The notes below the pieces were generated by a model that was not told the DNA's origin, did not search any database, and saw only the letters and a list, made by a program, of their open reading frames with translations. Positions 47,463 through 56,978 of a stretch of DNA of 64,000 bases are shown in pieces (position 1 is the first letter of the stretch; each line of letters starts with the position of its first letter). A program made the position numbers and the translations under genes. Source of the DNA: Lutibaculum baratangense AMV1 (lineage in GTDB: Bacteria; Pseudomonadota; Alphaproteobacteria; Rhizobiales; Tepidamorphaceae). The DNA lies in contig NZ_AWXZ01000017.1 of the NCBI RefSeq assembly GCF_000496075.1, forward strand, positions 124,001 to 188,000. Reading direction: 5' to 3'.

Positions 47463-47744
47463 TCAGCGGCGCTTGCCGCTGCCGCCACCGCGGCGCTGGC
47501 CGCCACCGGCCGGAGCCGGGCCGCCGGTCTTGTGGCGGTAGTTGATGCGGCCGCGATCGAGATCGTAGGGCGACATCTCGACGACCACCCGGTCGCCGAC
47601 GAGCGTGCGGATGCGGAACTTGCGCATCTTGCCGGCCGTGTAGGCCAGAACCTCGTGGTCGTTGTCGAGCTTCACGCGGAAATTGCCGTCGGGCAGCATC
47701 TCCGTGACCGTGCCGTCGAATTCGAGCATCTCTTCCTTCGCCAT
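47463..47744 (-). CDS. infA: Translation initiation factor IF-1 with C-terminal extension
   Basis: A 93-residue protein. Residues 1-72 are the standard single OB-fold IF-1 ([59 protein letters not shown]). After HKTGG comes a 20-residue Gly/Arg tail ([18 protein letters not shown]) not found in the usual 72-residue IF-1. AAGGAGAATT precedes the ATG. It lies 30 bases downstream of a DEAD-box helicase gene. A second, standard infA may exist elsewhere. Confidence 0.93.
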   Translation of the reverse strand: MAKEEMLEFDGTVTEMLPDGNFRVKLDNDHEVLAYTAGKMRKFRIRTLVGDRVVVEMSPYDLDRGRINYRHKTGGPAPAGGGQRRGGGSGKRR

Positions 47745-47774
47745 GGGCGAATTCTCCTTCTACCGTTGACGATT

Positions 47775-49133
<1,359 letters not shown>

Positions 49134-49598
49134 GTCTTTCGGATTGGCGGCGCGAGCGCAAAGGCTTCGCACCGTCGCATGTGCGCCGGATGGAATCCGG
49201 GCGCGCGAATGGGTGGTGGACACCCCGCGCGGCCTGGGCTGTCGGTGCGATTGACTGGCGTGACGGGCTGACGCTGGCCTTCGGAAGACGAAGGCGCGTC
49301 CGCTACGCGGCCCGTGTGCGGCATCCCCTCGGGGACGCGCACGTTAATGTGCGCCATGGACGGGGATATGGGGTGTGCGGAGCGTGTTGCCAACCGCAAA
49401 GCCGCCCGACATCGCCCGGAACCGGCGCTGCTGTGCCCTATAGCAGGGTTGAAGGCGTTTGGAAACAGCGTGTTTCGGCCGGTCTCCCCGCTGGAGGCGA
49501 CGAGGCCTGTGGCCTTCCCGCCACATCCGCGAGGGCGCGGGTCCGCCCTGCGGAGCGAGCCCACAAACTTGCCGCAAACCCCTCCGATGTAGAGGCCC
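49134..49598. other. Divergent region between the helicase gene and the glycine riboswitch
   Basis: This 465-base spacer must hold the helicase promoter (minus) and the promoter of the riboswitch transcript (plus). A weak candidate for the latter is TTGCCG near 49569 with TAGAGG near 49590. No coding sequence is convincing on either strand. Confidence 0.4.
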
Positions 49599-49779
49599 GA
49601 CGAACGGGAGAGAGCCGGCATCGCCGGCCGCCGAAGGAGCAACCGCCCCGGAAACTCTCAGGCAACAGGACCGCTTCGTCGACACGACACTCTGAAAAGT
49701 GGGGCGCGAGCCTCCGCCGACGGTGTAAGCGGCGCTTCCGGCAGGAGGCCCCGCGAAGCTCTCAGGCCAATGACAGAGG
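49599..49779 (+). promoter_or_regulatory. Tandem glycine riboswitch (two aptamers)
   Basis: Aptamer 1 runs from about 49599 (GACGAA, pairing with TTCGTC at 49675-49680) and holds the core GCCGAAGGAGCAA (49630-49642) and ACTCTCAGGCAA (49654-49665) with the AACAGGACCG tail. Aptamer 2 runs from about 49690 (CTCTG, pairing with CAGAG at 49774-49778) with GCCGACGGTGTAA (49716-49728) and GCTCTCAGGCCAA (49758-49770). The P3-type hairpins lie between. Such tandem aptamers bind glycine and usually switch on glycine cleavage or transport genes. Here the next plus-strand genes are an L,D-transpeptidase (50031) and a putative glycine transporter (50779). Confidence 0.92.
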
Positions 49780-49812
49780 GGGCAGACATGCGCGGCACGC
49801 ATGCGACGCGAA

Positions 49813-49843
49813 CCTCTGGAGGCCACCCATGCAGCCGATCTGA
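49813..49843 (+). promoter_or_regulatory. Possible expression platform and leader mini-ORF
   Basis: CCTCTG (49813-49818) is complementary to CAGAGG (49774-49779), the 3' side of the aptamer-2 closing stem, so it could form an alternative stem when glycine is absent. It abuts GGAGG (49818-49822), which is six bases before ATG CAG CCG ATC TGA (49829-49843), a four-codon ORF. No terminator with a T tract is visible between here and 50031. Confidence 0.4.
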
Positions 49844-50030
49844 GAACTGCCCGACCAGCCTCCCCTTCCATGAAGGGAAGGCGGCGCGCGCGGCGCCGGC
49901 CTTCTGCCGGCCGTTGCCCGTCCCCTCCACCAGCCGCAGCCGCGGCAGATCCCGAAGTCGACACGGGGCGACGGATCTTCCCTCGCGTGCTCTCGCGAGA
50001 CCTTCGCCACCCAAGAACGAAGACGACAAG

Positions 50031-50714
50031 ATGACCGAAACCCTCACTCACCCCAGCCGCCGGCTTTTTCTGGGCGGCATAGGCAGCATGCTTGCCCTCT
50101 CCGCCGCCGGCTGCGCCACCATGCCGCCGGTCTCGCAGACGCCGCCGGCGCCCCCGGCCCCGACCTTTCCGGCCCACGCGCTGATGATGTATCGCGCGAT
50201 GCCGGAGGAGGAGTTCCCGGTGCCGGCCGTCGACCTGAGCGAGCTCGACCCGCGCTACTACCGCGAGGTGGTCGACTACCAGACGGACGAGAAGCCCGGC
50301 ACCGTGATCGTCGACACGCCGAACCGCTACCTCTACCACGTCGAGGAGGGCGGCACGGCGACCCGCTACGGAGTCGGCATCGGCCGGGCGGGTTTCGACT
50401 GGTCGGGCCGCGCGCACATCGCCTACAAGCGCGAATGGCCGAAATGGACGCCGCCCGCCGCGATGATCGAGCGCCAGCCGGAGCTCGAGAAGTGGCGCCA
50501 CGGCCAGCCGCCCGGCATCGAGAACCCGCTCGGCGCGCGCGCGCTCTACATCCATCAGGGCAACCGCGACACGCTCTACCGCATCCACGGCACGGGTGAG
50601 GCGTGGTCGATCGGCAGCGCGGTCTCGTCGGGCTGCGTGCGCCTCGTGCACCAGGACGTGATCGACCTCCACGCCCGCGTGCGGCCGGGCTCGACGATCG
50701 TCGTGATCGGCTGA
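50031..50714 (+). CDS. L,D-transpeptidase (ErfK/YbiS type) with Tat-like lipoprotein signal
   Basis: A 227-residue enzyme. The N terminus has a twin-arginine motif (PSRRLFLGG) and a hydrophobic stretch ending AAGC, so it may be a Tat-exported lipoprotein, although Ala at the -3 lipobox position is unusual. The YkuD domain has GTVIVDTPNRYLYHVEEGG, YGVGIGRAGFDWSG, PLGARALYIH, His186 in RIHGTG and the catalytic SSGC202VRL. The reading frame stays open back to 49770, but that part overlaps the riboswitch and is not protein-like; the ATG at 50031 lacks a good SD. First gene after the glycine riboswitch. Confidence 0.92.
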   Translation: MTETLTHPSRRLFLGGIGSMLALSAAGCATMPPVSQTPPAPPAPTFPAHALMMYRAMPEEEFPVPAVDLSELDPRYYREVVDYQTDEKPGTVIVDTPNRYLYHVEEGGTATRYGVGIGRAGFDWSGRAHIAYKREWPKWTPPAAMIERQPELEKWRHGQPPGIENPLGARALYIHQGNRDTLYRIHGTGEAWSIGSAVSSGCVRLVHQDVIDLHARVRPGSTIVVIG

Positions 50715-50716
50715 GA

Positions 50717-50753
50717 GAGTGGCGCGGGGGCGGGCCATCGTCCCGCCCGCGCC
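50717..50753 (+). other. GC-rich hairpin between the transpeptidase and transporter genes
   Basis: GGCGCGGG-GGCGGG pairs with CCCGCC-CGCGCC with a small bulge, loop CCATCGT. No T tract follows, and GGAGG lies just after it for the next gene, so it is more likely a processing or stability element than a terminator. Confidence 0.4.
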
Positions 50754-50778
50754 GTGATCCCCGGAGGACGGACATCCG

Positions 50779-51405
50779 ATGTTCGACACGCTCGCGGCGA
50801 TGCTCGACTGGTTCGGCATCGTCGTCTTCACCGTCACCGGCGCGCTCGTCGCCTCGCGCAAGCAGATGGACGCGGTGGGCTTCGTGCTTCTCGGCACGGT
50901 CACCGGCATCGGCGGCGGCAGCGTGCGCGACATGCTGCTCGGGCGCCTGCCGGTCTTCTGGGTCGCAGAGCCGGCCTATCTCCTGACCTGCGTCTGCGTC
51001 GCCTTCGCGGCCTTCTTCCTCGCCCACATCCCGGCGTCGCGCTACCGGGCGCTCCTGTGGCTCGACGCGGTGGGCATGGCGCTCTTCGCGGTCGCCGGCG
51101 CCGAGCGGGCGCTCCTGTCGGGCACCGCGCCGAGCGTCGCCGTCGCGATGGGCGTGATCACCGCGACCTTCGGCGGCATGATCCGCGACGTGCTCGGCGG
51201 CGAGACGCCGGTCATCCTGCGCCGCGAGATCTACGCCACCGCGGCGCTCGTCGGGGCCGCCCTGTTCGTCCTGCTCTCGCTCGCCGGGGCGTCCCGCGAG
51301 GCGGGCCTGACGGCGGGCTTCCTCGCGGCGCTCGCGATCCGCTTCGCCGCGATCCGCTGGGACTGGTCCCTGCCGCGCTACCGCCCCCGGCCGCCGCGCG
51401 TCTGA
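50779..51405 (+). CDS. UPF0126 / TRIC-type membrane protein, putative glycine transporter
   Basis: A 208-residue protein with seven hydrophobic segments in two repeats, each with a glycine/arginine motif: GIGGGSVRDMLLG near 43-55 and TFGGMIRDVLGGE near 133-145. The Pfam domain for this family is named glycine transporter because of its association with glycine riboswitches; structurally the family is related to trimeric intracellular cation channels, so ion conduction is the alternative. It starts 64 bases after the transpeptidase with GGAGG upstream, so it is probably in the riboswitch-controlled transcript. Confidence 0.88.
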   Translation: MFDTLAAMLDWFGIVVFTVTGALVASRKQMDAVGFVLLGTVTGIGGGSVRDMLLGRLPVFWVAEPAYLLTCVCVAFAAFFLAHIPASRYRALLWLDAVGMALFAVAGAERALLSGTAPSVAVAMGVITATFGGMIRDVLGGETPVILRREIYATAALVGAALFVLLSLAGASREAGLTAGFLAALAIRFAAIRWDWSLPRYRPRPPRV

Positions 51406-52084
51406 GGAGCGGCGCGCCCACCTCCGGACGCGCGGACGCGCCCCGCGGGCCGGTGGGTCGAGAGACCCGGCCCCGGAGGCATGCTGCAGTCCGGTGCACT
51501 CCCCGACGGTCCAGGCGAGCCTGGCTCGAGGGCGTGCGGGACGCCGGGGCTGTCCGGCCCCACGGCCCTGCGTGCGATGATTTTTGACACGCAGGAGTAG
51601 TCCAACCGCGAAACCGTCCGATATCCTCGGCGTCCCGCACGCGGTGTTTCTAGGCCTGCTTCGGCGCACCCCCGGAGGCTAGACTCTTGTTATCCTCCGC
51701 TGCGACGGGCCGCGATTCGTCCGCCAGGTCCGCGGTGTCCGAAGTCCCCATTTCAGGTGGACCTGGAGCCGTAAGGCAACGCGCAAAGTCCCGTCAGTGA
51801 CCCATGGCCTTATGGGCCGGGATGGCCGACTTGAGCCGCCTCCAGCGCCGGAACGTCACACCCGGACATCCAAAGGCCACCGCACCCCGCCCCGCGCCTC
51901 CCGACGTTCCGGACACGCCCCTCGAAGTGGGACGGAGTAGGGGGATTATACGGGAGGGCGCAGGAGTGTGACCACGATCGCGGGCGGATGGCCGGCAACG
52001 TGCTGACGCGGCTTTGGAATTGGCCGGCCGGCGCCGGTACTTGTTCACGCTTCCGTATGCGGTTGCCGGCCCCGGAGCAAGCAG
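51406..52084. other. Long non-coding region before the GIY-YIG island
   Basis: About 680 bases without a convincing gene on either strand. It contains a structured RNA candidate at 51699-51795 and a CCCAT/ATGGG hairpin near 51801-51816. TTGACA occurs near 51585 without a good -10. The remainder holds nothing I can identify. Confidence 0.4.
51699..51795 (+). ncRNA. Candidate structured RNA (6S-like layout)
   Basis: GACGGG (51704-51709) pairs with CCCGTC (51790-51795), enclosing an internal bubble; CCAGGTCC (51724-51731) pairs perfectly with GGACCTGG (51759-51766) as a terminal stem; and GCC-GTAA-GGC forms a small hairpin on the 3' side of the bubble. A closing stem, a large central bubble with a small 3' hairpin, and a terminal stem is the layout of 6S RNA. 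TAGACT near 51680 could be a -10. No T-tract terminator is visible, so the call is tentative. Confidence 0.35.
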
Positions 52085-52119
52085 CCCCTGGATCCTGAAC
52101 TCGGTTCAGGATCCAGGGG
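52085..52119. repeat. Palindromic repeat copy A
   Basis: CCCCTGGATCCTGAAC (52085-52100), spacer TCG, GTTCAGGATCCAGGGG (52104-52119): perfect 16-bp arms. Flanks GAGCAAGC on the left and CGACACGGG on the right are shared with copies B and C respectively. It lies 36 bases beyond the stop of the GIY-YIG gene. Confidence 0.9.
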
Positions 52120-52155
52120 CGACACGGGGAGCATCTGCCCTGCGGCCTTGCAGCC

Positions 52156-52449
52156 TCAGATGAACAACTCCTCCGCGAGGTCCCGCCACTGCGGGTTCGC
52201 CTCCTCGATGAGCCGCATCTTCCAGGCGCGCCGCCAGGCCTTCAGCTGCCGCTCGCGGTACAGCGCCTCGTAGACGTCGGAGAACTGCTCGGCATGGACG
52301 AGCCGCTTCACGCCATATCGCCGCGTGAAGCCCGGCACGACGCCGGAGCGGTGCTGATCCATCCGGCGGACGAGGTCGCTCGTCATCCCGACATAGAGGG
52401 CGCCGTTGCGCTTGTTCGTGAGGATATAGGCCCAGAATTTCTGTTCCAT
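52156..52449 (-). CDS. GIY-YIG nuclease family protein flanked by palindromic repeats
   Basis: A 97-residue single-domain GIY-YIG protein. The catalytic core is WAYILTNKRNGALYVGMTSDLVRRMDQHR in outline (Tyr8, Tyr19, Gly21, Arg29) with the metal-binding Glu66 in YRERQLKAWRRAWK, ending EANPQWRDLAEEL. This is the short YhbQ/endonuclease-like branch of unknown substrate. The SD is weak. Copies of a palindromic repeat lie on both sides (52085-52119 and 52507-52534), with no other gene between. Confidence 0.9.
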   Translation of the reverse strand: MEQKFWAYILTNKRNGALYVGMTSDLVRRMDQHRSGVVPGFTRRYGVKRLVHAEQFSDVYEALYRERQLKAWRRAWKMRLIEEANPQWRDLAEELFI

Positions 52450-52506
52450 GCGGGCATGGTCGCGTGCAGCCCGCGCGTGATCAAGATGCTGCTGCCGAGC
52501 AAGCGG

Positions 52507-52534
52507 CCCCTGGATCCTGAACCAAGTTCAGGAT
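52507..52534. repeat. Palindromic repeat copy B
   Basis: CCCCTGGATCCTGAAC (52507-52522), spacer CAA, GTTCAGGAT (52526-52534), after which the right arm diverges. The preceding GAGCAAGCGG matches the left flank of copy A (GAGCAAGCAG). Confidence 0.85.
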
Positions 52535-52657
52535 GACACCGTGCGTGTGGCGGGCGCAGGGGCACACGCCGGCGCTGCTTAGTTCCTCGCTCAGGTGCAC
52601 AGGCTGCATGGTCGGCGTCCGTGGCACACGGGAAGAGGCTGCGGCATATTCCGTTTC

Positions 52658-52701
52658 ATCCTGAACATGGGTCTCAGGATCCAGGGGCGACACGGGAAGC
52701 A
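52658..52701. repeat. Palindromic repeat copy C (right-half type)
   Basis: ATCCTGA (52658-52664) pairs with TCAGGAT (52674-52680) and the right arm continues CCAGGGG, then CGACACGGGAAGC, matching the right arm and flank of copy A. Copies B and C together look like copy A split by about 120 bases, which contain a GCGTGTG/CACACGC hairpin (52543-52569). Confidence 0.8.
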
Positions 52702-52812
52702 CCGGCGCGTCCCTTCACGTCAACCCTACCCGCCGGCACTCGCCGGGAACCTAACCGGTGCTCAGGATGCAGGCCTCACAAGCCTGACAGCAAGTCGAGA
52801 GCGCGAGCCCCC

Positions 52813-54612
52813 CTACCCATCCATCTTCAGCGCCGCGATGAACGCCTCCTGCGGGATCTCGACCTTGCCGAACTGGCGCATGCGCTTCTTGCCCTCTTTC
52901 TGCTTCTCGAGGAGCTTGCGCTTGCGGGTGGCGTCGCCGCCGTAGCACTTGGCGGTGACGTCCTTGCGCAGGGCCGCGATCGTCTCGCGGGCGACGACGC
53001 GGCCGCCGATCGCCGCCTGGATCGGGATCTTGAACATGTGGCGGGGGATCAGGTCCTTCAGCTTCTCGCAGAGAAGCCGGCCGCGCGGCTCGGCCTTCGA
53101 GCGGTGGACGAGCATGGCGAGCGCGTCGACCGGCTCGCCGTTGACGAGGACGCTCATCTTCACGAGGTCGCCCGCGCGGTAGCCCGTCATCTGGTAGTCG
53201 AAGGAGGCGTAGCCCTTCGAGATCGACTTCAGCCGGTCGTAGAAGTCGAAGACGACCTCGTTCAGCGGCAGGTCGTAGACGACCATGGCGCGGCTGCCGA
53301 CATAGGAGAGGTCGACCTGCTCGCCGCGCCGCTCCTCGCAGAGCTTCAGGATCGCGCCGAGATAGTCGTCGGGCGTCAGGATCGTCGCGCGGATCCAGGG
53401 CTCGGAGATCTCCTCGATATGGTTCGGCTCCGGCATGTCGGCGGGGTTGTGGAGCTCGATCGTCTCGCCCTTCGTGAGCTTGATCTCGTAGACGACCGAC
53501 GGCGCCGTCGCGATGAGGTCGAGGTCGAACTCGCGGTGGAGGCGCTCCTGGATGATTTCGAGATGCAGGAGCCCCAGGAAGCCGCAGCGGAAGCCGAAGC
53601 CGAGCGCGGCCGAGGTCTCCATCTCGAAGGTGAAGCTCGAATCGTTGAGCCTCAGCTTGCCCATCGCCGTGCGCAGATCCTCGAAGTCGGCGGCGTCGAT
53701 CGGGTAGATGCCGCAGAAGACGACGGGGATCGAGGGGCGGAAGCCCGGCAGCGCCTCGGCCGTCTGGCGCTTCTCCTCGGTGATCGTGTCGCCCACGTTC
53801 GTCTCCGCGACCTCCTTGATCGAGGCCGTGAGGAAGCCGAGCTCGCCCGGCCCGAGCTCGCCCCAGTCGACGAGCTTCGGCGTGAAGATGCCGACCTTGT
53901 CGACGTCGTAGGTCGCCTTCGCCTTCATCATGCGGATCTTCATGCCCTTCTTCAGGACACCGTCGATGACGCGCACGAGGACGACGACGCCGAGATAGGG
54001 GTCGTACCAGCTATCGACGAGGAGGGCCTTCAGCGGCGCGGCGCGGTCGCCCTGCGGCGGCGGCAGGCGCTTGACGATCGCCTCGAGCACGTCGGCGACG
54101 CCCATGCCGGTCTTCGCCGAGATCTCGATCGCGTCGGAGGCGTCGAGGCCGATCACGTCCTCGATCTGGGCCTTCACGCGCGGGACGTCGGCGGCCGGCA
54201 GGTCGACCTTGTTGAGCACGGGGACGAGCTCGTGGTCGACGGCGATCGCCTGGTAGACGTTGGCGAGCGTCTGCGCCTCGACGCCCTGGCTCGCGTCGAC
54301 GACGAGAAGCGAGCCCTCGCAGGCCGCCAGCGACCGGTTGACCTCGTAGGAGAAGTCGACGTGGCCCGGCGTGTCGATGAGGTTGAGGACGTATTTCTCG
54401 CCGTCGGCGGCCGTGTAGTTCAGCCGCACGGTCTGCGCCTTGATGGTGATGCCGCGCTCGCGCTCGATGTCCATCGAATCGAGCACCTGCTCCTTCATCT
54501 CGCGCTCCGTCAGGCCTTCGCACAGCTGGATGAGACGATCGGCCAGCGTCGACTTGCCGTGGTCGATATGCGCGATGATCGCGAAGTTTCTGATATGGGC
54601 GAGATCTGTCAT
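52813..54612 (-). CDS. lepA: Elongation factor 4 (LepA)
   Basis: A 599-residue translational GTPase. [21 protein letters not shown] (G1 in part), [30 protein letters not shown], then domains II and III, and the LepA-specific C-terminal domain with [13 protein letters not shown]-type segment, [20 protein letters not shown] and [19 protein letters not shown]4 acts on stalled or mistranslocated ribosomes. It is normally followed by lepB; here the downstream side is the repeat island instead. Confidence 0.97.
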   Translation of the reverse strand: MTDLAHIRNFAIIAHIDHGKSTLADRLIQLCEGLTEREMKEQVLDSMDIERERGITIKAQTVRLNYTAADGEKYVLNLIDTPGHVDFSYEVNRSLAACEGSLLVVDASQGVEAQTLANVYQAIAVDHELVPVLNKVDLPAADVPRVKAQIEDVIGLDASDAIEISAKTGMGVADVLEAIVKRLPPPQGDRAAPLKALLVDSWYDPYLGVVVLVRVIDGVLKKGMKIRMMKAKATYDVDKVGIFTPKLVDWGELGPGELGFLTASIKEVAETNVGDTITEEKRQTAEALPGFRPSIPVVFCGIYPIDAADFEDLRTAMGKLRLNDSSFTFEMETSAALGFGFRCGFLGLLHLEIIQERLHREFDLDLIATAPSVVYEIKLTKGETIELHNPADMPEPNHIEEISEPWIRATILTPDDYLGAILKLCEERRGEQVDLSYVGSRAMVVYDLPLNEVVFDFYDRLKSISKGYASFDYQMTGYRAGDLVKMSVLVNGEPVDALAMLVHRSKAEPRGRLLCEKLKDLIPRHMFKIPIQAAIGGRVVARETIAALRKDVTAKCYGGDATRKRKLLEKQKEGKKRMRQFGKVEIPQEAFIAALKMDG

Positions 54613-54787
54613 GGGTCAGGCAATTAACACCGGGCGGAACGGGCGCCAAGCGGGATCGTACGGGGCGCGCCGGGTGGCGAAACGCCCCACCGGGCGGGGG
54701 CCTTGCGGCCGGCCCGTCCGGGAGGTAGAGCCGCCAGCGGGGCGCGGGCGCCGGAAGGCTCCCGCCGCGGGCTATATAGAGGACGCC

Positions 54788-55921
54788 TTGGCTCACTTCA
54801 TCACCCCGGCCGCCATCGGCCTTCTCCTGGGGCTTCTCGTCCCGCTTCCCGCCGCCGATGCCGCCGCCGCGGAGGGGCCGGCGCGGGAGGCGCCCGCCGC
54901 CGCCATCGCCGCCGGGGCGGTCGAGAGGGTCGCGGGGCCGTTCGACTTTCCCTGGTCGATCGCCTTCCTGCCGGAGGGCGGGATGCTGGTCGGCACGCGG
55001 CCCGGCCGGCTGTGGCGGGTCTCGGCCGACGGGGAGCGACGCGAGATCGCCGGCGTGCCCGAGGTCTTGACCGGGAACCATGCCGGGCTCCTCGACGTGA
55101 TGGTGACGCGCGACTTCGCCAGGAGCGGCACGGTCTATCTCGCCCATGTGCGCGGCGAGGAGCCGGCGAACACGGTGATCCTGTCGCGGGCGCGGCTTCA
55201 GGGCGACGAGCTCATCGACCGCGAGGAGATCTTCGTCGCGGAGCCGATGGCCGACGGGCTCGACGAGTTCGGCGGGCGGCTCGCGGAAGGGGCCGACGGC
55301 CACGTCTTCCTGAGCCTCGGCTTCAAGTTCGACCCCGAGCGCAGCCAGGACCTCGGCCAGCACTGGGGCAAGATCCTGCGGCTCGATCCCGACGGCGAGG
55401 CTCCCTTCGACAACCCCTTCGCGCACGTGCCGGGCGCCAGGCGCGAGATCTGGAGCTTCGGGCACCGGAACCCGCAGGGCCTCGCCTTCCACCCCGTCAC
55501 CGGCGAGCTCTGGTCGCACGAGCACGGGCCGCAGGGCGGCGACGAGGTGAATCGGATCGAGCCCGGCCGCAACTATGGCTGGCCGGTCGTCACCCACGGC
55601 ATCAACTATGACGGCACGCCCGTCGGCATCGGGGTGCAGGCGCCGGGCATGGCGGACCCGCTGCACGTGTGGACGCCGTCGATTGCGCCCTCGGGCCTCG
55701 CGATCGACGCGGAGGGCACGTTCTGGGCCGGCGCCCTCGCCGGCATGACGCTCGTGCGGCTCGAGCCGGACGGAGAGGGCGGCTTCGCGGAGACGCGGAT
55801 GCTCGAGGGGGAGTTCGGCCGCATCCGCGACGTGCGGCGGGGGCCCGACGGGGACCTGTGGTTCGTCACCGACGACCCGGAGGGCCATCTCTACCGGGTG
55901 CCGAAGGCGGCGATGGAGTAG
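54788..55921 (+). CDS. PQQ-dependent sugar dehydrogenase (YliI/soluble aldose dehydrogenase type)
   Basis: A 377-residue periplasmic beta-propeller. The TTG start at 54788 follows GAGGA and begins a signal peptide ([24 protein letters not shown]). Signatures: [61 protein letters not shown] and [15 protein letters not shown], with the catalytic His in the EHGPQGGDE region. It oxidises aldose sugars with PQQ. No pqq genes are in the window. A GGAAC-N16-CGTA sequence at 54636-54660 is a weak EcfG-like match upstream. Confidence 0.9.
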   Translation: MAHFITPAAIGLLLGLLVPLPAADAAAAEGPAREAPAAAIAAGAVERVAGPFDFPWSIAFLPEGGMLVGTRPGRLWRVSADGERREIAGVPEVLTGNHAGLLDVMVTRDFARSGTVYLAHVRGEEPANTVILSRARLQGDELIDREEIFVAEPMADGLDEFGGRLAEGADGHVFLSLGFKFDPERSQDLGQHWGKILRLDPDGEAPFDNPFAHVPGARREIWSFGHRNPQGLAFHPVTGELWSHEHGPQGGDEVNRIEPGRNYGWPVVTHGINYDGTPVGIGVQAPGMADPLHVWTPSIAPSGLAIDAEGTFWAGALAGMTLVRLEPDGEGGFAETRMLEGEFGRIRDVRRGPDGDLWFVTDDPEGHLYRVPKAAME

Positions 55922-55986
55922 GGTCGTGCGCCCTCCGAGCGTCGCGGAGGGGGCACGAGGCGACGAGGCAACAAGAGGAGAGCGGC

Positions 55987-56385
55987 ATGGAGATCACGCG
56001 GGCGGACGAGCGGAAGGCCGGGCCGGGGCCGGCCGAGTGGTTCACGGGCGAGGTCAGGTTCGAGCGGCTCTTCGCCTGCGAGGCGCCGGCGCGGGCGGCG
56101 GGCGCGAAGGTGACGTTCGAGCCGGGGGCCCGCACGGCGTGGCACACGCATCCGCTCGGCCAGACGCTCTACGTCACCGAGGGGCGGGGCCTCGTCCAGC
56201 GCGAGGGCGGGCCGGTCGAGGAGATCCACCCCGGCGACGTCGTCTGGTTCGCGCCGGGCGAGAAGCACTGGCACGGCGCGGGACCGGACGCCACGATGAC
56301 CCACATCGCCGTGCAGGAGGCGCTCGACGGCAAGACGGTCGACTGGATGGAGCACGTCAGCGACGAGGAATACGCCGGACGCTGA
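55987..56385 (+). CDS. Cupin domain protein
   Basis: A 132-residue single cupin. Cupin motif 1 is [21 protein letters not shown] in outline and motif 2 [17 protein letters not shown]; histidines at HTH and HWH form the metal site. The pattern resembles cupins near carboxymuconolactone decarboxylase genes, but no partner is adjacent. AGAGGAGAG lies before the ATG. The substrate is unknown. Confidence 0.88.
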   Translation: MEITRADERKAGPGPAEWFTGEVRFERLFACEAPARAAGAKVTFEPGARTAWHTHPLGQTLYVTEGRGLVQREGGPVEEIHPGDVVWFAPGEKHWHGAGPDATMTHIAVQEALDGKTVDWMEHVSDEEYAGR

Positions 56386-56388
56386 GGG

Positions 56389-56886
56389 TCAGGTTCGAGC
56401 TTGGCGGGTCGGGCCGGACGGGAGCCTGCCCGCCGCGGCTCGAGGATCGAACTCAACTTCCAGGAGCTCATCGAGCGTGAAGGGGCAGGCCTCGGGCAGT
56501 CCCGTCACGACAATCCCCCGGTCCTCCAGGGACCGGCGCGCTCCATTGCAGGCAAGCCTCCAGATCGTGGGGAGATCGATCCGCTTCCGGATGCCGGGCG
56601 AGCAGGCGAGAACCGCATCCCCCTGGAAGGCCAGCACCTCGTCGAGCCAGTGCGCGGCAGCCTCCGCATCGGGCTCGGCGGCCAGCTTGATCAGGTGAAC
56701 GAGGACCTGGCGCAGGAGCGAGGAGGTCTCGCGGATCTCGGAACGCCCCAAATCCGCCACCTCCTCCGCCAGCCGCTCCGTGTCGAGCCCGATCGTGCCG
56801 CCGGGAATGCCGCGAAGGATGCGCGACTGACGCTCCGTCCACGCGACGAAGTCGCCGTCCTGCTCGTCGAGATGCGCTGCGTCCAT
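56389..56886 (-). CDS. DUF29 family protein
   Basis: A 165-residue helical protein. DGDFVAWTERQSRILRG, LDTERLAEEVADLGRSEIRETSSLLRQVLVHLIKLA and the C-terminal FTLDELLEVEFDP are DUF29 signatures. Family members are common in cyanobacteria and alphaproteobacteria, function unknown. ATG 56886 is preferred to the GTG at 56895. It converges on the cupin gene with 3 bases between stops. Confidence 0.85.
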   Translation of the reverse strand: MDAAHLDEQDGDFVAWTERQSRILRGIPGGTIGLDTERLAEEVADLGRSEIRETSSLLRQVLVHLIKLAAEPDAEAAAHWLDEVLAFQGDAVLACSPGIRKRIDLPTIWRLACNGARRSLEDRGIVVTGLPEACPFTLDELLEVEFDPRAAAGRLPSGPTRQART

Positions 56887-56978
56887 GGCATCCACTCACT
56901 CTGCCGCCCCCGGCCGATGAGATGATATCACGGACGCGGGCGGCGGTTCAGGGGGGCGTCCGCGCGCGGCGACGCGGT

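Noticed and set aside
49770-50030. In-frame upstream extension of the transpeptidase to ATG 49770
   Set aside because: It overlaps the riboswitch, is Arg/Ser/Pro-rich and lacks any domain, while the Tat signal begins at 50031.
51794-52048. Minus-strand open frame of 84 codons before the GIY-YIG gene
   Set aside because: Composition is Arg/Ser/Gly noise typical of GC-rich antisense frames, with no SD and no family resemblance.
52294-52536. CRISPR or phage remnant around the repeat island
   Set aside because: Only three palindromic copies with unequal spacing, no regular spacers, no cas, integrase or phage genes.
54636-54660. GGAAC-N16-CGTA as an EcfG promoter of the sugar dehydrogenase
   Set aside because: One mismatch and a start more than 100 bases from the gene; too weak to list as a promoter.
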